From Agaribacillus aureus (GTDB lineage: Bacteria; Bacteroidota; Bacteroidia; Cytophagales; Cyclobacteriaceae): a DNA stretch of 64,000 nt. The notes below the pieces were generated by a model that was given only the letters and a program-made list of their open reading frames with translations, was not told where the DNA came from and searched no databases. The stretch spans positions 1 to 64,000 of the forward strand of contig JAUJEB010000009.1 of the NCBI GenBank assembly GCA_030442055.1, given 5' to 3'. The position numbers and the translations under genes are program-made. Position 1 is the first letter of the stretch; every line of letters begins with the position of its first letter. This document shows, one piece after another, positions 18,786-28,546 of the stretch.

Positions 18786-20975
18786 TTAATTGGCAAATTC
18801 GGAAAGGAACTTAATACGCATAATTCTCAATTCCTCCTCCGCGTAATCTTCATCCTCCAATTCCTGCATGGCTACTTTTATGTTGTCCGTTTCCGCATTC
18901 ATAAAATAGTCACAGATATCCTGCTGCCTTTCGTGATCCATCGTTTGGTCGATGTAGTAATCCAGGTTAAGTTTTGTGCCGGAATAGCAGATATGCTCAA
19001 TTTCGTCTATGAGCTCGTCCATGGTGATGCTTTTCGATTCGGCAATTTCTTCTAATTCAACTTTTCTGTCGATCTGTTGGATAATGTAAATCTTGGTCTT
19101 GGACTTGTTGACGGTAGATTTTACTACCACATCGGAGGCAGTTTCTATTTCATTGTCCTCGACGTATTTGTTGATAAGATCCAGGAAATATTTACCGAAT
19201 TTTGCCACTTTTCCGGTGCCGACACCATTGATTTGAGCCAGCTCCTCTTTGGTTGTTGGATATATCGTGGCCATTTCCTCGAGGGAAGGATCCTGGAATA
19301 TCACATACGGCGGCAGGTTTTTTTCTTTGGCCACCTTTTTCCGTAGGCCCTTTAACAACTCAAATAAGCTTTCGTCATAGGCCTTTGAGTTAATTACTTC
19401 TCTTTCAGACTCTTCCTCTTCGCCCAGGTCGCTGTAGTCATTGTCTTTGCTGAGTATGATGCCATATGGGTTTTCCAGAAATGAAATCCCTTTTTCCGAA
19501 ACCTTCAGCACACCCACATTTTCAATATCCTTTTCTAACAGTTCATTAAGCATACTTTGCCTGATTACCGATGCCCAGAATTTATCACTTTCCCCTTTGC
19601 CGGTCCCAAAAACAGCTAGTTTATCATGCCCATAGCTTTTAACATATTGATTCTGAGAGCCGATCAGGACATTGGCCAGGTGATTAATGCCAAAACGCCC
19701 ACCGGTTTGTTGTGCCGCTTGTATGGCCTTCAGGACATACTCCTCACCTTCAAATTTTTCCTTTGGTTTCAGGCAGGCGTCACATTTGCCACTTTCCTTG
19801 CAGTCGCTTTCATTATATTCTTCTCCGAAGTAGTGCAGCAATTGTTTCCTTCTGCAGACAGACGACTCTGCATATGAAACCATTTCTTCCAGCAAAATCT
19901 TGGCATTTTCGCGTTCAGTTACCGGTTTATCTTTACTGAATTTTTCAAGCTTGATAATGTCATTGTAACTGTAGAACATGATGCATTCGCCTTCCAGTCC
20001 ATCTCTTCCCGCTCTTCCCGTTTCCTGGTAATATCCCTCCAGTGATTTTGGCGTATCGTAGTGTACCACAAACCGGACATCGGGTTTATCGATACCCATG
20101 CCAAAGGCTATGGTGGCGACGATGACATCTACTTCCTCATTTAGAAAATCGTCCTGATTCTTCATCCTTACCGGCGCATCGAGTCCGGCGTGATAAGGTG
20201 CGGCGTTAATGTCATTTATTTGGAGTAAATTGGCGATTTCTTCCACTTTTTTCCTGCTCAGGCAATATACGATGCCCGACTTGCCCTTGTGATTTTTAAT
20301 GAATTTTATGAGCTGCTTTTTGGTATTTTGCTTGGGCCTTACCTCATAATATAAATTCGCGCGATTAAAGGAGGATTTGAAGACGTCAGCATCTTCCATC
20401 TGAAGGTTTTTCTGAATATCAATTTGTACCTTCGGTGTTGCCGTGGCAGTGAGTGCAATGATTGGCAGGTCTCCTAACTGCTGAATGATGGATTTTATTC
20501 TTCTGTATTCAGGTCTGAAATCATGGCCCCATTCGGAAATACAGTGAGCCTCATCGATGGCTGCAAAGGAAATGTTGGCTTTTCTCAGAAAATCGATATT
20601 TTCCTCCTTGGTCAAAGATTCGGGAGCAACATATAATAGCTTTACCTCTTCTGCCAGTGTATCGTGTTTTACCCGGGCGATTTCCGCTTTGGTTAGTGTG
20701 GAGTTTAAAAATTGTGCATTGACACCCAGCGCATTTAATTGATCAACCTGATTTTTCATCAGGGCGATCAGCGGTGATATGACAATGGCGGTGCCGCTCA
20801 TCATAACTGCTGGCAATTGGTAGCACAAGGATTTGCCAGCACCTGTAGGCATGATCACAAAAGTATTTTTGCCATTAAGCAGGTTGTGTATAATGGCTTC
20901 CTGGGTTCCTCTAAACTGGCCGTAGCCGAATACATCTTTAAGTTTATCTTTTAATTGATCCAACTGTGCTTCCAC
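18786..20975 (-). CDS. recQ: ATP-dependent DNA helicase RecQ
   Basis: This is a 3'-5' DNA helicase in recombinational repair. The 729-residue protein carries Walker A (PTGAGKSLCYQLP, about 43-55), DEAH (IDEAHCISEWGHDFRPEY) and GRAGRDG (motif VI). The zinc-binding Cys set is in CRRKQLL...SDCKESGKCDAC. Then come an RQC winged helix and an HRDC domain (about 525-600: GLRKKVAKEKNLPPYVIFQDPSL). The C-terminal 100 residues form an extra helical extension common in Bacteroidota RecQ. The start codon is GTG. It is divergent from the isomerase gene, with a short shared promoter region. Confidence 0.97.
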   Translation of the reverse strand: MEAQLDQLKDKLKDVFGYGQFRGTQEAIIHNLLNGKNTFVIMPTGAGKSLCYQLPAVMMSGTAIVISPLIALMKNQVDQLNALGVNAQFLNSTLTKAEIARVKHDTLAEEVKLLYVAPESLTKEENIDFLRKANISFAAIDEAHCISEWGHDFRPEYRRIKSIIQQLGDLPIIALTATATPKVQIDIQKNLQMEDADVFKSSFNRANLYYEVRPKQNTKKQLIKFIKNHKGKSGIVYCLSRKKVEEIANLLQINDINAAPYHAGLDAPVRMKNQDDFLNEEVDVIVATIAFGMGIDKPDVRFVVHYDTPKSLEGYYQETGRAGRDGLEGECIMFYSYNDIIKLEKFSKDKPVTERENAKILLEEMVSYAESSVCRRKQLLHYFGEEYNESDCKESGKCDACLKPKEKFEGEEYVLKAIQAAQQTGGRFGINHLANVLIGSQNQYVKSYGHDKLAVFGTGKGESDKFWASVIRQSMLNELLEKDIENVGVLKVSEKGISFLENPYGIILSKDNDYSDLGEEEESEREVINSKAYDESLFELLKGLRKKVAKEKNLPPYVIFQDPSLEEMATIYPTTKEELAQINGVGTGKVAKFGKYFLDLINKYVEDNEIETASDVVVKSTVNKSKTKIYIIQQIDRKVELEEIAESKSITMDELIDEIEHICYSGTKLNLDYYIDQTMDHERQQDICDYFMNAETDNIKVAMQELEDEDYAEEELRIMRIKFLSEFAN

Positions 20976-21054
20976 CGCGAATTAATTTTATTTCTTATTA
21001 ATAATTGCCGAATTGCTTATCTTTATCGCAAAAATAAAAAGAAGCTTGCATATT

Positions 21055-22023
21055 TTGAAGTTAGCAAAAAATATTAAAAATACTGCTAAAGAAGTGTTAA
21101 TAAATGAAGCCGAGGCTATCGAAAAATTAGCAGATTATTTAAACGAAGATTTTGAATCTTGTGTCGAGGAAATCTTGTCTTGCCGGGGCCGTGTAGTGAT
21201 CACAGGCATTGGAAAAAGTGCCATTGTGGCCAGCAAGATTGTAGCCACCCTCAATTCCACCGGCACCCCTGCATTATTTATGCACGCCGCTGATGCCATA
21301 CACGGCGACCTGGGTATGGTCCAGGAAAATGACATCGTTATTTGCATCTCAAAAAGCGGCAACACCGCGGAGGTAAAGGTATTGGTACCTCTGCTGAAAA
21401 GAACCGGGGTAAAGCTGATTGCACTGGTCAGTAATGTGGATTCATTTTTAGCGCAACATGCAGACTTTGTACTTAATGCCACCATTGACATCGAGGCTTG
21501 CCCCAATAATCTGGCACCTACTACCAGCACTACCGCGCATATGGCTTTAGGTGATGCGCTGGCCGTATGTCTGCTGGAATCCCGTGGGTTTTCAAATGAG
21601 GACTTTGCCAGGTATCATCCGGGCGGATCACTCGGAAAAAAACTGTACCTGAAGGTAAATGACATCTATCCCGGTAACCAGCTGCCGCTGGTAAAAGACG
21701 ATGCCTCCGTAAAAGAGGTCATTATGGAAATTTCCGGTAAGCGGCTAGGCGCCACCGCCGTGGTCAATGCAGAGAAAAAACTAATTGGGATTATTACCGA
21801 CGGAGATTTGAGAAGAATGTTGGAAAAAAGCACCGAAATTGGTAATATGAGCGCGAGGGATATTATGACCCAAAATCCGGTTACCATCCAGGAAGATGAT
21901 TACGCCGTAAAAGCGCTTAATATCATGCAGCAGAAGAATATTACCCAGCTTATCGTTGCAGGAAGAGAACAGGTAATAGGATTCGTGCATTTGCATGACA
22001 TTCTTAAGGAAGGGATCGTTTAA
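21055..22023 (+). CDS. kdsD: KpsF/GutQ-type arabinose-5-phosphate isomerase
   Basis: The SIS domain (about 30-175: SCRGRVVITGIGKSAIVASKIVATLNSTGTPA; HAADAIHGDLGM) plus two CBS domains (about 200-320) is the KdsD/KpsF layout. The enzyme converts ribulose-5-P to arabinose-5-P for KDO in lipopolysaccharide. The reading frame is open from a TTG at 21013, but the likely promoter (TATCTTTA at 21019-21026) lies inside that extension. I therefore place the start at the TTG at 21055 (KLAKNIKNTAKEVL). The mannose-1-P guanylyltransferase gene follows, so both feed surface polysaccharide. Confidence 0.9.
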   Translation: MKLAKNIKNTAKEVLINEAEAIEKLADYLNEDFESCVEEILSCRGRVVITGIGKSAIVASKIVATLNSTGTPALFMHAADAIHGDLGMVQENDIVICISKSGNTAEVKVLVPLLKRTGVKLIALVSNVDSFLAQHADFVLNATIDIEACPNNLAPTTSTTAHMALGDALAVCLLESRGFSNEDFARYHPGGSLGKKLYLKVNDIYPGNQLPLVKDDASVKEVIMEISGKRLGATAVVNAEKKLIGIITDGDLRRMLEKSTEIGNMSARDIMTQNPVTIQEDDYAVKALNIMQQKNITQLIVAGREQVIGFVHLHDILKEGIV

Positions 22024-22157
22024 ATACTATTCCCGGATTTTATTCTTTTTTCTTTTTAAGTTAAATAATAATTGAGATTTGCAGCTATTAAAAAAAAATA
22101 CCACCGTCATTTCTTTATTCCTCTTTAAATATTTTAAGTATCAATCAGTAAGATGAA

Positions 22158-23228
22158 ATGAAAAATTATTATGTAGTAATTATGGCCGGGGGGATCGGCA
22201 GTCGTTTTTGGCCTTATAGCAGGGATAAATTTCCCAAACAATTCCTGGATGTGCTTGGCACTGGCACTTCCCTTTTAAGAATGACTTACGAGAGGTTTTT
22301 GCAGGTTTGCCCTTCCGAAAATATTTACGTCGTTACCAGCAAGAATTATGAGGAACTGGTAAGCGAACAGTTGCCGGAGTTATCGCGGGATCAAATATTA
22401 TGTGAACCCTATCGTCGGAATACAGCGCCGTGTGTGGCATATGCCAGTTATAAAATAAGGAAACAAAATCCCGATGCGATCACCGTGGTCACACCGTCGG
22501 ATCATGCCATTTTTAAGGAAGATGTGTTTATTGCCGCCATTAAGGATGCTCTTGCCGAAGGTGCCAGGTCAGATAAGCTCATTACGCTGGGAATCAAACC
22601 CACACGCCCTGAAACCGGCTACGGCTATATTCAATACCTTCCCGGCGACGAGGAGTTGAAAAAGGTAAAAACCTTCACAGAAAAGCCTGCCTATGAGCTG
22701 GCGGTTAAATTTTTTGAAAGTGGAGAATTTTTGTGGAATGCCGGCATTTTTATCTGGAGTGTAAAGTCGATCATTAAATCATTTGAAACCTTCCTGCCCG
22801 ATATGGCAGAGGTATTTGAGGAAGGAATCGAAAATTATTCTACGGATCAGGAGCGCTTATTCATCAATCAGGCCTATGCCCAATGCAAGAATATTTCCAT
22901 TGACTACGGCATTATGGAAAAGTCCCAGAATGTATATGTCAAATTAGGTGAATTTGCATGGTCTGATTTAGGTTCCTGGGGATCTTTGCATGAAATTCGG
23001 GAAAAAGATGAAAATCAAAACGTAGTAGATGCCAATGCCCTGGTATACGACAGTGAAAATTGTGTGGTCATGGGTCCCAAAAACAAGTTGATTGTGGTGC
23101 AGGGATTGAAGAATTGTTTGGTAGCTCAGTGCGATAATGTCATCCTGATTTGTGACAAGGATAATGAAAAGCAATTCAGGACTTTTGTAGCCGACGCCAA
23201 AGATAAAAAAGGAGCCGACTTTGTTTGA
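22158..23228 (+). CDS. manC: Mannose-1-phosphate guanylyltransferase
   Basis: This enzyme makes GDP-mannose from GTP and mannose-1-P for polysaccharide and glycan synthesis. The 356-residue single-domain form has the nucleotidyltransferase signature MAGGIGSRFWPYSRDKFPKQFLD (residues 9-31) and the GYGYIQ and FTEKP blocks. It lacks the C-terminal isomerase half of bifunctional AlgA-type enzymes. Its stop lies 44 bp before the most likely start of the exonuclease gene. Confidence 0.96.
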   Translation: MKNYYVVIMAGGIGSRFWPYSRDKFPKQFLDVLGTGTSLLRMTYERFLQVCPSENIYVVTSKNYEELVSEQLPELSRDQILCEPYRRNTAPCVAYASYKIRKQNPDAITVVTPSDHAIFKEDVFIAAIKDALAEGARSDKLITLGIKPTRPETGYGYIQYLPGDEELKKVKTFTEKPAYELAVKFFESGEFLWNAGIFIWSVKSIIKSFETFLPDMAEVFEEGIENYSTDQERLFINQAYAQCKNISIDYGIMEKSQNVYVKLGEFAWSDLGSWGSLHEIREKDENQNVVDANALVYDSENCVVMGPKNKLIVVQGLKNCLVAQCDNVILICDKDNEKQFRTFVADAKDKKGADFV

Positions 23229-23272
23229 TCACAGATCGTGTGGTAGCCGGTCCAATTAACCAACCTGTTTTT

Positions 23273-24313
23273 ATGGGTTTATTACAATTTACCAGCAAGG
23301 GCATATATTGTAAACAGGCCGATGTCTATATCGACCCATGGAAGTCAGTGGAAAAAGCGTTAATTACGCATGGCCATTCCGATCATGCACGACACGGACA
23401 CAAGCAATATCTTTGTCACCAACATTCCAGATCCATATTGAAATTAAGGCTTGGAAAAAATATTAATATACAGACCGTGAAGTATGGCGAATCGGTTTCG
23501 ATCAATGGTGTAGATATTTCTTTTCATCCCGCGGGTCACATCATAGGATCGGCACAGATCAGATTGGAATACAAAGGTTGTGTGTGGGTGGTATCCGGCG
23601 ATTATAAAATTGAAGATGATGGGCTTTCCGGAGCCTATACCCCCATTAAATGTCAATATTTTATTACGGAATGTACGTTTGGACTTCCGGTTTATAAATG
23701 GATACCACAGCAGGAAGTGTTTGATGATATCAACAACTGGTGGCAACAAAACAATAAAGAGGGAAAAACAACTGTCCTTATTGGTTATTCCCTGGGCAAG
23801 GCGCAAAGGTTGATTCAAGGCCTGGATACTTCCATAGGACCAATTTTGACACACGGCGCTGTAGAAAATATTAACCAGGCTTTACGGGATGACGGGATTA
23901 AACTTAACGACACGGTCAGCGTTACCCCGGATTTTGACAAGAAGAAATTCGCAAATGCCATCGTGGTAGCACCCCCATCGGCTGCCGGCACTAACTGGTT
24001 GAAAAAATTCCATCCCTACTCCATTGGCATTGCATCGGGATGGATGGGACTAAGAGGACCGCGGAGAAGGAGAACGGTAGACCGGGGCTTTGTATTATCA
24101 GATCATGCCGATTGGCCGGGCCTTAATCAGGCCGTACAGGCGTCCGGAGCTGAATATGTTATCGCCACCCACGGCTATACCAATGCCTTTGCGCGGTGGT
24201 TAAATGAAAAAGGGGTACAGGCGAGCGTGGAAAATACGTTGTTTGAAGGAGAGCTGCCGGAGATTAAGGAAGGAAGCAATAGCGGGTCAACTAATGATAA
24301 AACAGAAAATTAG
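23273..24313 (+). CDS. Ligase-associated DNA exonuclease (metallo-beta-lactamase fold)
   Basis: This MBL/beta-CASP-like nuclease of about 346 residues has the metal motif THGHSDHA near residue 33. Further metal ligands sit in FHPAGHIIGSAQI, SGDYK and LSDHADWPG. It belongs to the family found beside ATP-dependent ligase and Lhr helicase in bacterial DNA damage response clusters. The open frame begins at 23225, but the ATG at 23273 (MGLLQFTSKGIYCK) matches family N-termini. The ligase gene follows after 3 bp, so they form an operon. Confidence 0.93.
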   Translation: MGLLQFTSKGIYCKQADVYIDPWKSVEKALITHGHSDHARHGHKQYLCHQHSRSILKLRLGKNINIQTVKYGESVSINGVDISFHPAGHIIGSAQIRLEYKGCVWVVSGDYKIEDDGLSGAYTPIKCQYFITECTFGLPVYKWIPQQEVFDDINNWWQQNNKEGKTTVLIGYSLGKAQRLIQGLDTSIGPILTHGAVENINQALRDDGIKLNDTVSVTPDFDKKKFANAIVVAPPSAAGTNWLKKFHPYSIGIASGWMGLRGPRRRRTVDRGFVLSDHADWPGLNQAVQASGAEYVIATHGYTNAFARWLNEKGVQASVENTLFEGELPEIKEGSNSGSTNDKTEN

Positions 24314-24316
24314 GTA

Positions 24317-25912
24317 ATGCAAAGGTTTACCAGGCTCTTTAATGAATTAGATCAAACAACGAAGACCAACCAAAAGGTACAGGCCCTGGTGGACTACTTT
24401 GAGGAGGCAGCGGAGGAGGATAAAATATGGACCATAGCCCTGCTTTCCGGAAAACGACCCGGCCGGTCGGTAGGCGCAAGCTTCCTGAGGGTATGGGCGG
24501 CCGAGGTCGGCAACATACCCGACTGGCTTTTTGAAGAGTCTTATCACGTAGTGGGTGATTTGGCTGAAACAATTTCCCTGGTCTTTCCACAGGCTGAAAA
24601 AAAGATGAACCGGTCATTGACCTACTGGATCAACTTTCTGAAAAACCTGCGGGAATTGGACGAAGACACAAAAAAAGAAAGGGTAACCGGCGCATGGCTT
24701 CAAATGGCGCCTTATGAACGATTTGTATTTAACAAGTTGATAACCGGAGGGTTTAGAGTTGGAGTGTCACAAAAATTAATGGTGCGCGCTTTGTCTAAAC
24801 ATACCGGGATCGATGAAAATAAGCTGGCGCATAAGCTGATGGGTAACTGGCAACCGGAAGCCATTAATTTTAAGCAGTTTTTCTTCAGTAGCAATCCGGA
24901 AGAAGACCTCTCCAGGCCATATCCGTTTTACCTGGCTTATGCGTTAGAGGGCGACGCGGAAGCGTTGGGAGATGTCAATGACTGGCAGGTTGAAAGAAAG
25001 TGGGATGGGATCAGGGGCCAAGTGATTGCCAGAGGAAAAAAAGTATATGTCTGGTCGCGTGGCGAAGAATTAATTACTGAAAAATTCCCTGAATTTCATG
25101 GATTGGCTGACAAACTACCGGATGGAACGGTATTGGACGGCGAAATCCTGGCATTTAAAGAGGGAAAGCCTCTGTCCTTTAATCATTTACAAACCCGGAT
25201 TGGGCGGAAAAATATTTCGAGGAAGGTACTGGAGAATGCACCGGCAGTCTTGATGGTTTACGATTTGCTGGAAAACCAGGGAAAGGACATCAGAGACAGG
25301 CCCTTATCTGAACGTCGAAAAATGTTGGAAGAGGTAGTCAAAAAGACCGGGTGCGAAGAAGTACTCAAAACTTCACAAATTGTAAAAAGCCAAAGTTGGG
25401 AAGAACTGGGCAGGGAAAGACAGCTGTCTAGAAAATATTATAGTGAGGGTTTAATGCTCAAAAAGACAGATAGTACCTACAAGGTGGGTAGAAAAAAAGG
25501 AGACTGGTGGAAATGGAAAGTTGATCCCATGACAATAGATGCTGTGATGATCTATGCCATGCGTGGCCACGGCCGGCGCGCTAATTTATATACGGATTAT
25601 ACATTCGCCGTCTGGGATGGGGATCAACTGGTGCCTTTTGCAAAAGCCTACTCGGGATTGACCGATCAGGAGATTATTGCCGTCGATGCTTTTGTAAAGA
25701 AAAATACCATCGAGCGTTTTGGACCTGTAAGAAGTGTGAAACCAGAGCTGGTTTTTGAAATTGCCTTTGAAGGAATTAACAAGTCCAGCCGCCATAAATC
25801 CGGCGTGGCGCTGCGGTTCCCGCGTATGCATCGCTGGAGAAAGGACAAGCCGGCAAGCGAAGCCAACAACCTGGAAGATCTGTTTGCCCTGTTAAAACAA
25901 TATGGTGGTTAA
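24317..25912 (+). CDS. ATP-dependent DNA ligase (Lhr-cluster type)
   Basis: This 531-residue ligase has an N-terminal helical DNA-binding domain (about 1-215), an adenylation domain with the catalytic Lys in VERKWDGIRGQ (about 229-239), EGLMLKK and KGDWWKWK. An OB domain follows, with GHGRRANLYTDYTFAVWDG. It seals nicks using ATP. This is the ligase of the ligase-associated DNA damage response set, distinct from the NAD ligase LigA. It is cotranscribed with the exonuclease and ends 15 bp from a convergent hydrolase gene with no visible terminator. Confidence 0.95.
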   Translation: MQRFTRLFNELDQTTKTNQKVQALVDYFEEAAEEDKIWTIALLSGKRPGRSVGASFLRVWAAEVGNIPDWLFEESYHVVGDLAETISLVFPQAEKKMNRSLTYWINFLKNLRELDEDTKKERVTGAWLQMAPYERFVFNKLITGGFRVGVSQKLMVRALSKHTGIDENKLAHKLMGNWQPEAINFKQFFFSSNPEEDLSRPYPFYLAYALEGDAEALGDVNDWQVERKWDGIRGQVIARGKKVYVWSRGEELITEKFPEFHGLADKLPDGTVLDGEILAFKEGKPLSFNHLQTRIGRKNISRKVLENAPAVLMVYDLLENQGKDIRDRPLSERRKMLEEVVKKTGCEEVLKTSQIVKSQSWEELGRERQLSRKYYSEGLMLKKTDSTYKVGRKKGDWWKWKVDPMTIDAVMIYAMRGHGRRANLYTDYTFAVWDGDQLVPFAKAYSGLTDQEIIAVDAFVKKNTIERFGPVRSVKPELVFEIAFEGINKSSRHKSGVALRFPRMHRWRKDKPASEANNLEDLFALLKQYGG

Positions 25913-25927
25913 ACCAGGGACATTTTA

Positions 25928-26926
25928 TCAGTCACGGTGCACCAAATCTTTCCAATAATCTGCTAACCGATTAATAAATGTGGGTTCCTCTTCGTTGAGA
26001 AATGCCTGAAGTATACTAATGAGTTCATTGGTTCGCAAATACCCAAAAGATTTGTGTGGGTTTTTACGACCATTGTATTCGTAATCGTTTTTAATCAGCT
26101 TATCCTGAGGACCAACACCCCTGGAGTTAATGGTGTAGTCGTCTTCCAGGTTGTAATTGATCGCTACATTGTCATCGAGATCGGCTAGATTTTGCCATGC
26201 ATTAATAATATTTTCAGGTGTTGGCAATTTGGTATGCGTAGTATAATCTCTTTCAAACTCTTTAAAAATTTCTCTTTTGATCATGGGTAAACCCAATGGA
26301 GATCCTACCGTGATTAATGTATGAATATTGATTTCCGGCGCCATAAAAGTCAATACATCATAGGCTACAATGGAACCCATGGAGTGTGCTATTAATAGGA
26401 TCTTTTGATCTTTGTGATGAGTCAAAACTTTTTTTAATCGCCTGCGAATAATTTTTTTTGCGGATTCTTCAGACTTTTTGTCGACACTGACATTTTTCCT
26501 GTAATAAACATGCAGGTCTTTGAAGGTCCGGCTGGCGACCCAATCGAAAATGTACTCGACATTGATCAGGCTGTTTTTACTGAGGAAAAATCCGTCAATA
26601 AACTTTTCAAACCGGTCAAAGATTTTTCTTTTAAAGCTGTCCCCGGCTGCGTCGGTATTTGAAGCTACCGATGGATGATAAGGTTCATCGAGATATAAGG
26701 GGTGATCATTATCCTTGATTAGAGGATCCAAAGGTTCGGTGTATAGCAAATCGGCCCAATAGACAACTTCAAAATCAAAATGACAGAACTCATATCCATA
26801 TTTTAGGAAGCCTTCCTCAATTGATTTTAAATACCACTTTCGCAATAGTTTTTTTGGAGGCTTGTTTTCCAGTCCGTGGATGAAAATGACAACTTTATTA
26901 GGTTTTTTCCTTTTAAAAAGAAACAT
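25928..26926 (-). CDS. Alpha/beta-hydrolase-like protein
   Basis: This protein of about 332 residues has an alpha/beta-hydrolase start (VVIFIHGLENKP) and the nucleophile elbow IAHSMGSIVAYDVL near the middle. VGSPLGLP follows. It resembles lipase/DUF-type cytoplasmic hydrolases of unknown substrate. A GTG at 26932 is possible, but the ATG at 26926 (MFLFKRKKPNKV) follows at once. It is first in a minus-strand run with GDPD and the peroxiredoxin, inserted between the two halves of the ligase-associated repair set. Confidence 0.75.
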   Translation of the reverse strand: MFLFKRKKPNKVVIFIHGLENKPPKKLLRKWYLKSIEEGFLKYGYEFCHFDFEVVYWADLLYTEPLDPLIKDNDHPLYLDEPYHPSVASNTDAAGDSFKRKIFDRFEKFIDGFFLSKNSLINVEYIFDWVASRTFKDLHVYYRKNVSVDKKSEESAKKIIRRRLKKVLTHHKDQKILLIAHSMGSIVAYDVLTFMAPEINIHTLITVGSPLGLPMIKREIFKEFERDYTTHTKLPTPENIINAWQNLADLDDNVAINYNLEDDYTINSRGVGPQDKLIKNDYEYNGRKNPHKSFGYLRTNELISILQAFLNEEEPTFINRLADYWKDLVHRD

Positions 26927-26955
26927 GGGCACTTTCCTTTTTTACAAGCGCCGGC

Positions 26956-27636
26956 TCATAGCCGGTCCGGGTAATTTGTAAATATACCATCTACACCAAG
27001 AAGTTGCATTCGTTTGATATCTTCAGCATAATTTACGGTCCATACAAATGTTTTTAATCCTTTCATTTTGGCATCCTCCACAAACGCCTGATTAATAAAA
27101 TCTATGCAGGGATTAATAGCATAAGCATTTAAGTGTTTTGCCATGGCGGCGTAATCCAATGGAATGATCCCCAGTAATACGCCTATGCGTATGTCGGGAA
27201 TATGGGTTTTAAAGGCTTTTAGCGCATGGTGATCAAAGGAGGAAATCAAAAAGTCATCGAGCGACCAGCCTTGTTCCTTTACCAACTGATTTACGATTTT
27301 TATCACAGCTGGCACCACGGCACCGTTTTTCAATTCTATATTGGTCGGAACTTTCCGATTAATGAAATTCAGACTTTCCACTAGCGTTGGAATTTGTTCA
27401 CCTTTCCCGGCATTTAGTCTTTTCAGGTCTTCCAGGTTATGATCCTTTACGTAGCCATTTCCATCGGTGGTCCGCTCCAGACGATCATCGTGGATAACAA
27501 CGGCCTCTCCGCTTTGACAAAGGGTCACATCCAGCTCTATCATGTCTACCTTCATTTTTAATGCCGTGGAAAATGAAAGCAGTGTATTTTCCGGCGCATG
27601 TCCCATGGCGCCCCGGTGACCAATCTTCATAAACAT
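26956..27636 (-). CDS. Glycerophosphodiester phosphodiesterase
   Basis: The 226-residue GDPD-family TIM barrel has the metal/catalytic motif GHRGAMGHAPENT, then MIELDVTLCQSGEAVVIHDDRLERTTDGNG (acid-base and metal ligands Glu, Asp, His). VWTVN appears near the C-terminus. It cleaves glycerophosphodiesters to glycerol-3-P and an alcohol. There is no signal peptide, so a cytoplasmic location is likely. An alternative start, MKIGHRG, lies two codons in. Confidence 0.95.
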   Translation of the reverse strand: MFMKIGHRGAMGHAPENTLLSFSTALKMKVDMIELDVTLCQSGEAVVIHDDRLERTTDGNGYVKDHNLEDLKRLNAGKGEQIPTLVESLNFINRKVPTNIELKNGAVVPAVIKIVNQLVKEQGWSLDDFLISSFDHHALKAFKTHIPDIRIGVLLGIIPLDYAAMAKHLNAYAINPCIDFINQAFVEDAKMKGLKTFVWTVNYAEDIKRMQLLGVDGIFTNYPDRL

Positions 27637-27678
27637 TGGATAATTATTAATAACCTGTTTAAAGGTTTTATTTTACAT

Positions 27679-28254
27679 TCAACCCGCGGATTCAGTTGTT
27701 GTTTCATTATTTTTTGCAAATCTAATAATATCATCAATAGGCAGCCGGTCATTCAATCCCTGGGAATAATGGACCTTTTTGATCACCAAATTCCGATCCA
27801 CTAAAAATTCCGCCGGGATGGTATTAATGGATTCGCCGTCTGCCATTAAATGCATGGGTACTCCTTTCATTTTTGCCCTGAAAGCGGTTTGTACGAAAGA
27901 GGTGATATGGCTTTTGGCCGATATATAACCAGAGGGTTCAAGTCCATAGGTGCCATACCATTTTTTTTCAGGGTCTGAAATGAGTGGGATGGGGGATACC
28001 CCCTGGTGAAAAGTACTTCTTAAAATAATTCTTTCCTTTGATTCAAAAAAGAAAATCATTTCCAGACCAAGGGATTTAAACGTATCGAATGATTTTTTCA
28101 AGTCATGCACGCGAAGGTTGCAAAATGGGCAACCGGCATGTCTGAAAAATGCTATGAGGAGCTTCTTGTCTTTGTATTCTTCCAGGTCTATGATCCTGCC
28201 AAATACGTCTTTTATCTTAAAAACCGGGGCAATTACATTTTTTTCTATCCTCAT
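27679..28254 (-). CDS. Peroxiredoxin-like (AhpC/TSA) family protein
   Basis: This thioredoxin-fold protein of about 191 residues has FRHAGCPFCNLRVHDLKK, where CPFC is the redox site. The arrangement fits the peroxiredoxin-like/DUF899-neighbour family in Bacteroidota. The open frame reaches a TTG at 28263, but the ATG at 28254 (MRIEKNVIAPVFKIKD) is the better start. It is 43 bp upstream of the GDPD gene on the same strand. Confidence 0.88.
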   Translation of the reverse strand: MRIEKNVIAPVFKIKDVFGRIIDLEEYKDKKLLIAFFRHAGCPFCNLRVHDLKKSFDTFKSLGLEMIFFFESKERIILRSTFHQGVSPIPLISDPEKKWYGTYGLEPSGYISAKSHITSFVQTAFRAKMKGVPMHLMADGESINTIPAEFLVDRNLVIKKVHYSQGLNDRLPIDDIIRFAKNNETTTESAG

Positions 28255-28546
28255 ATAAATCAATCGGTAGCGTAGGCAAAGTAACGCATTAAATCTATCG
28301 ACTTTAAAATGGCGATAAAACTGCTATAACTTCAGGCATCATAAAACCAGCTGAAATAATAATATCAGCCCATCCAATTTGGTCAAAAAAAATCAGGATC
28401 ACAAATTATTGTTACCATTGAATATGGCTTCATTATGACCGGCGTTAACGGAGCTAACAGGGGCATTATCTGCAATGAGTTTGACCTACTGACATAGGAT
28501 TGTCATAACCCCCATAGATATTCGCTTAATCAACAATTAAACACAG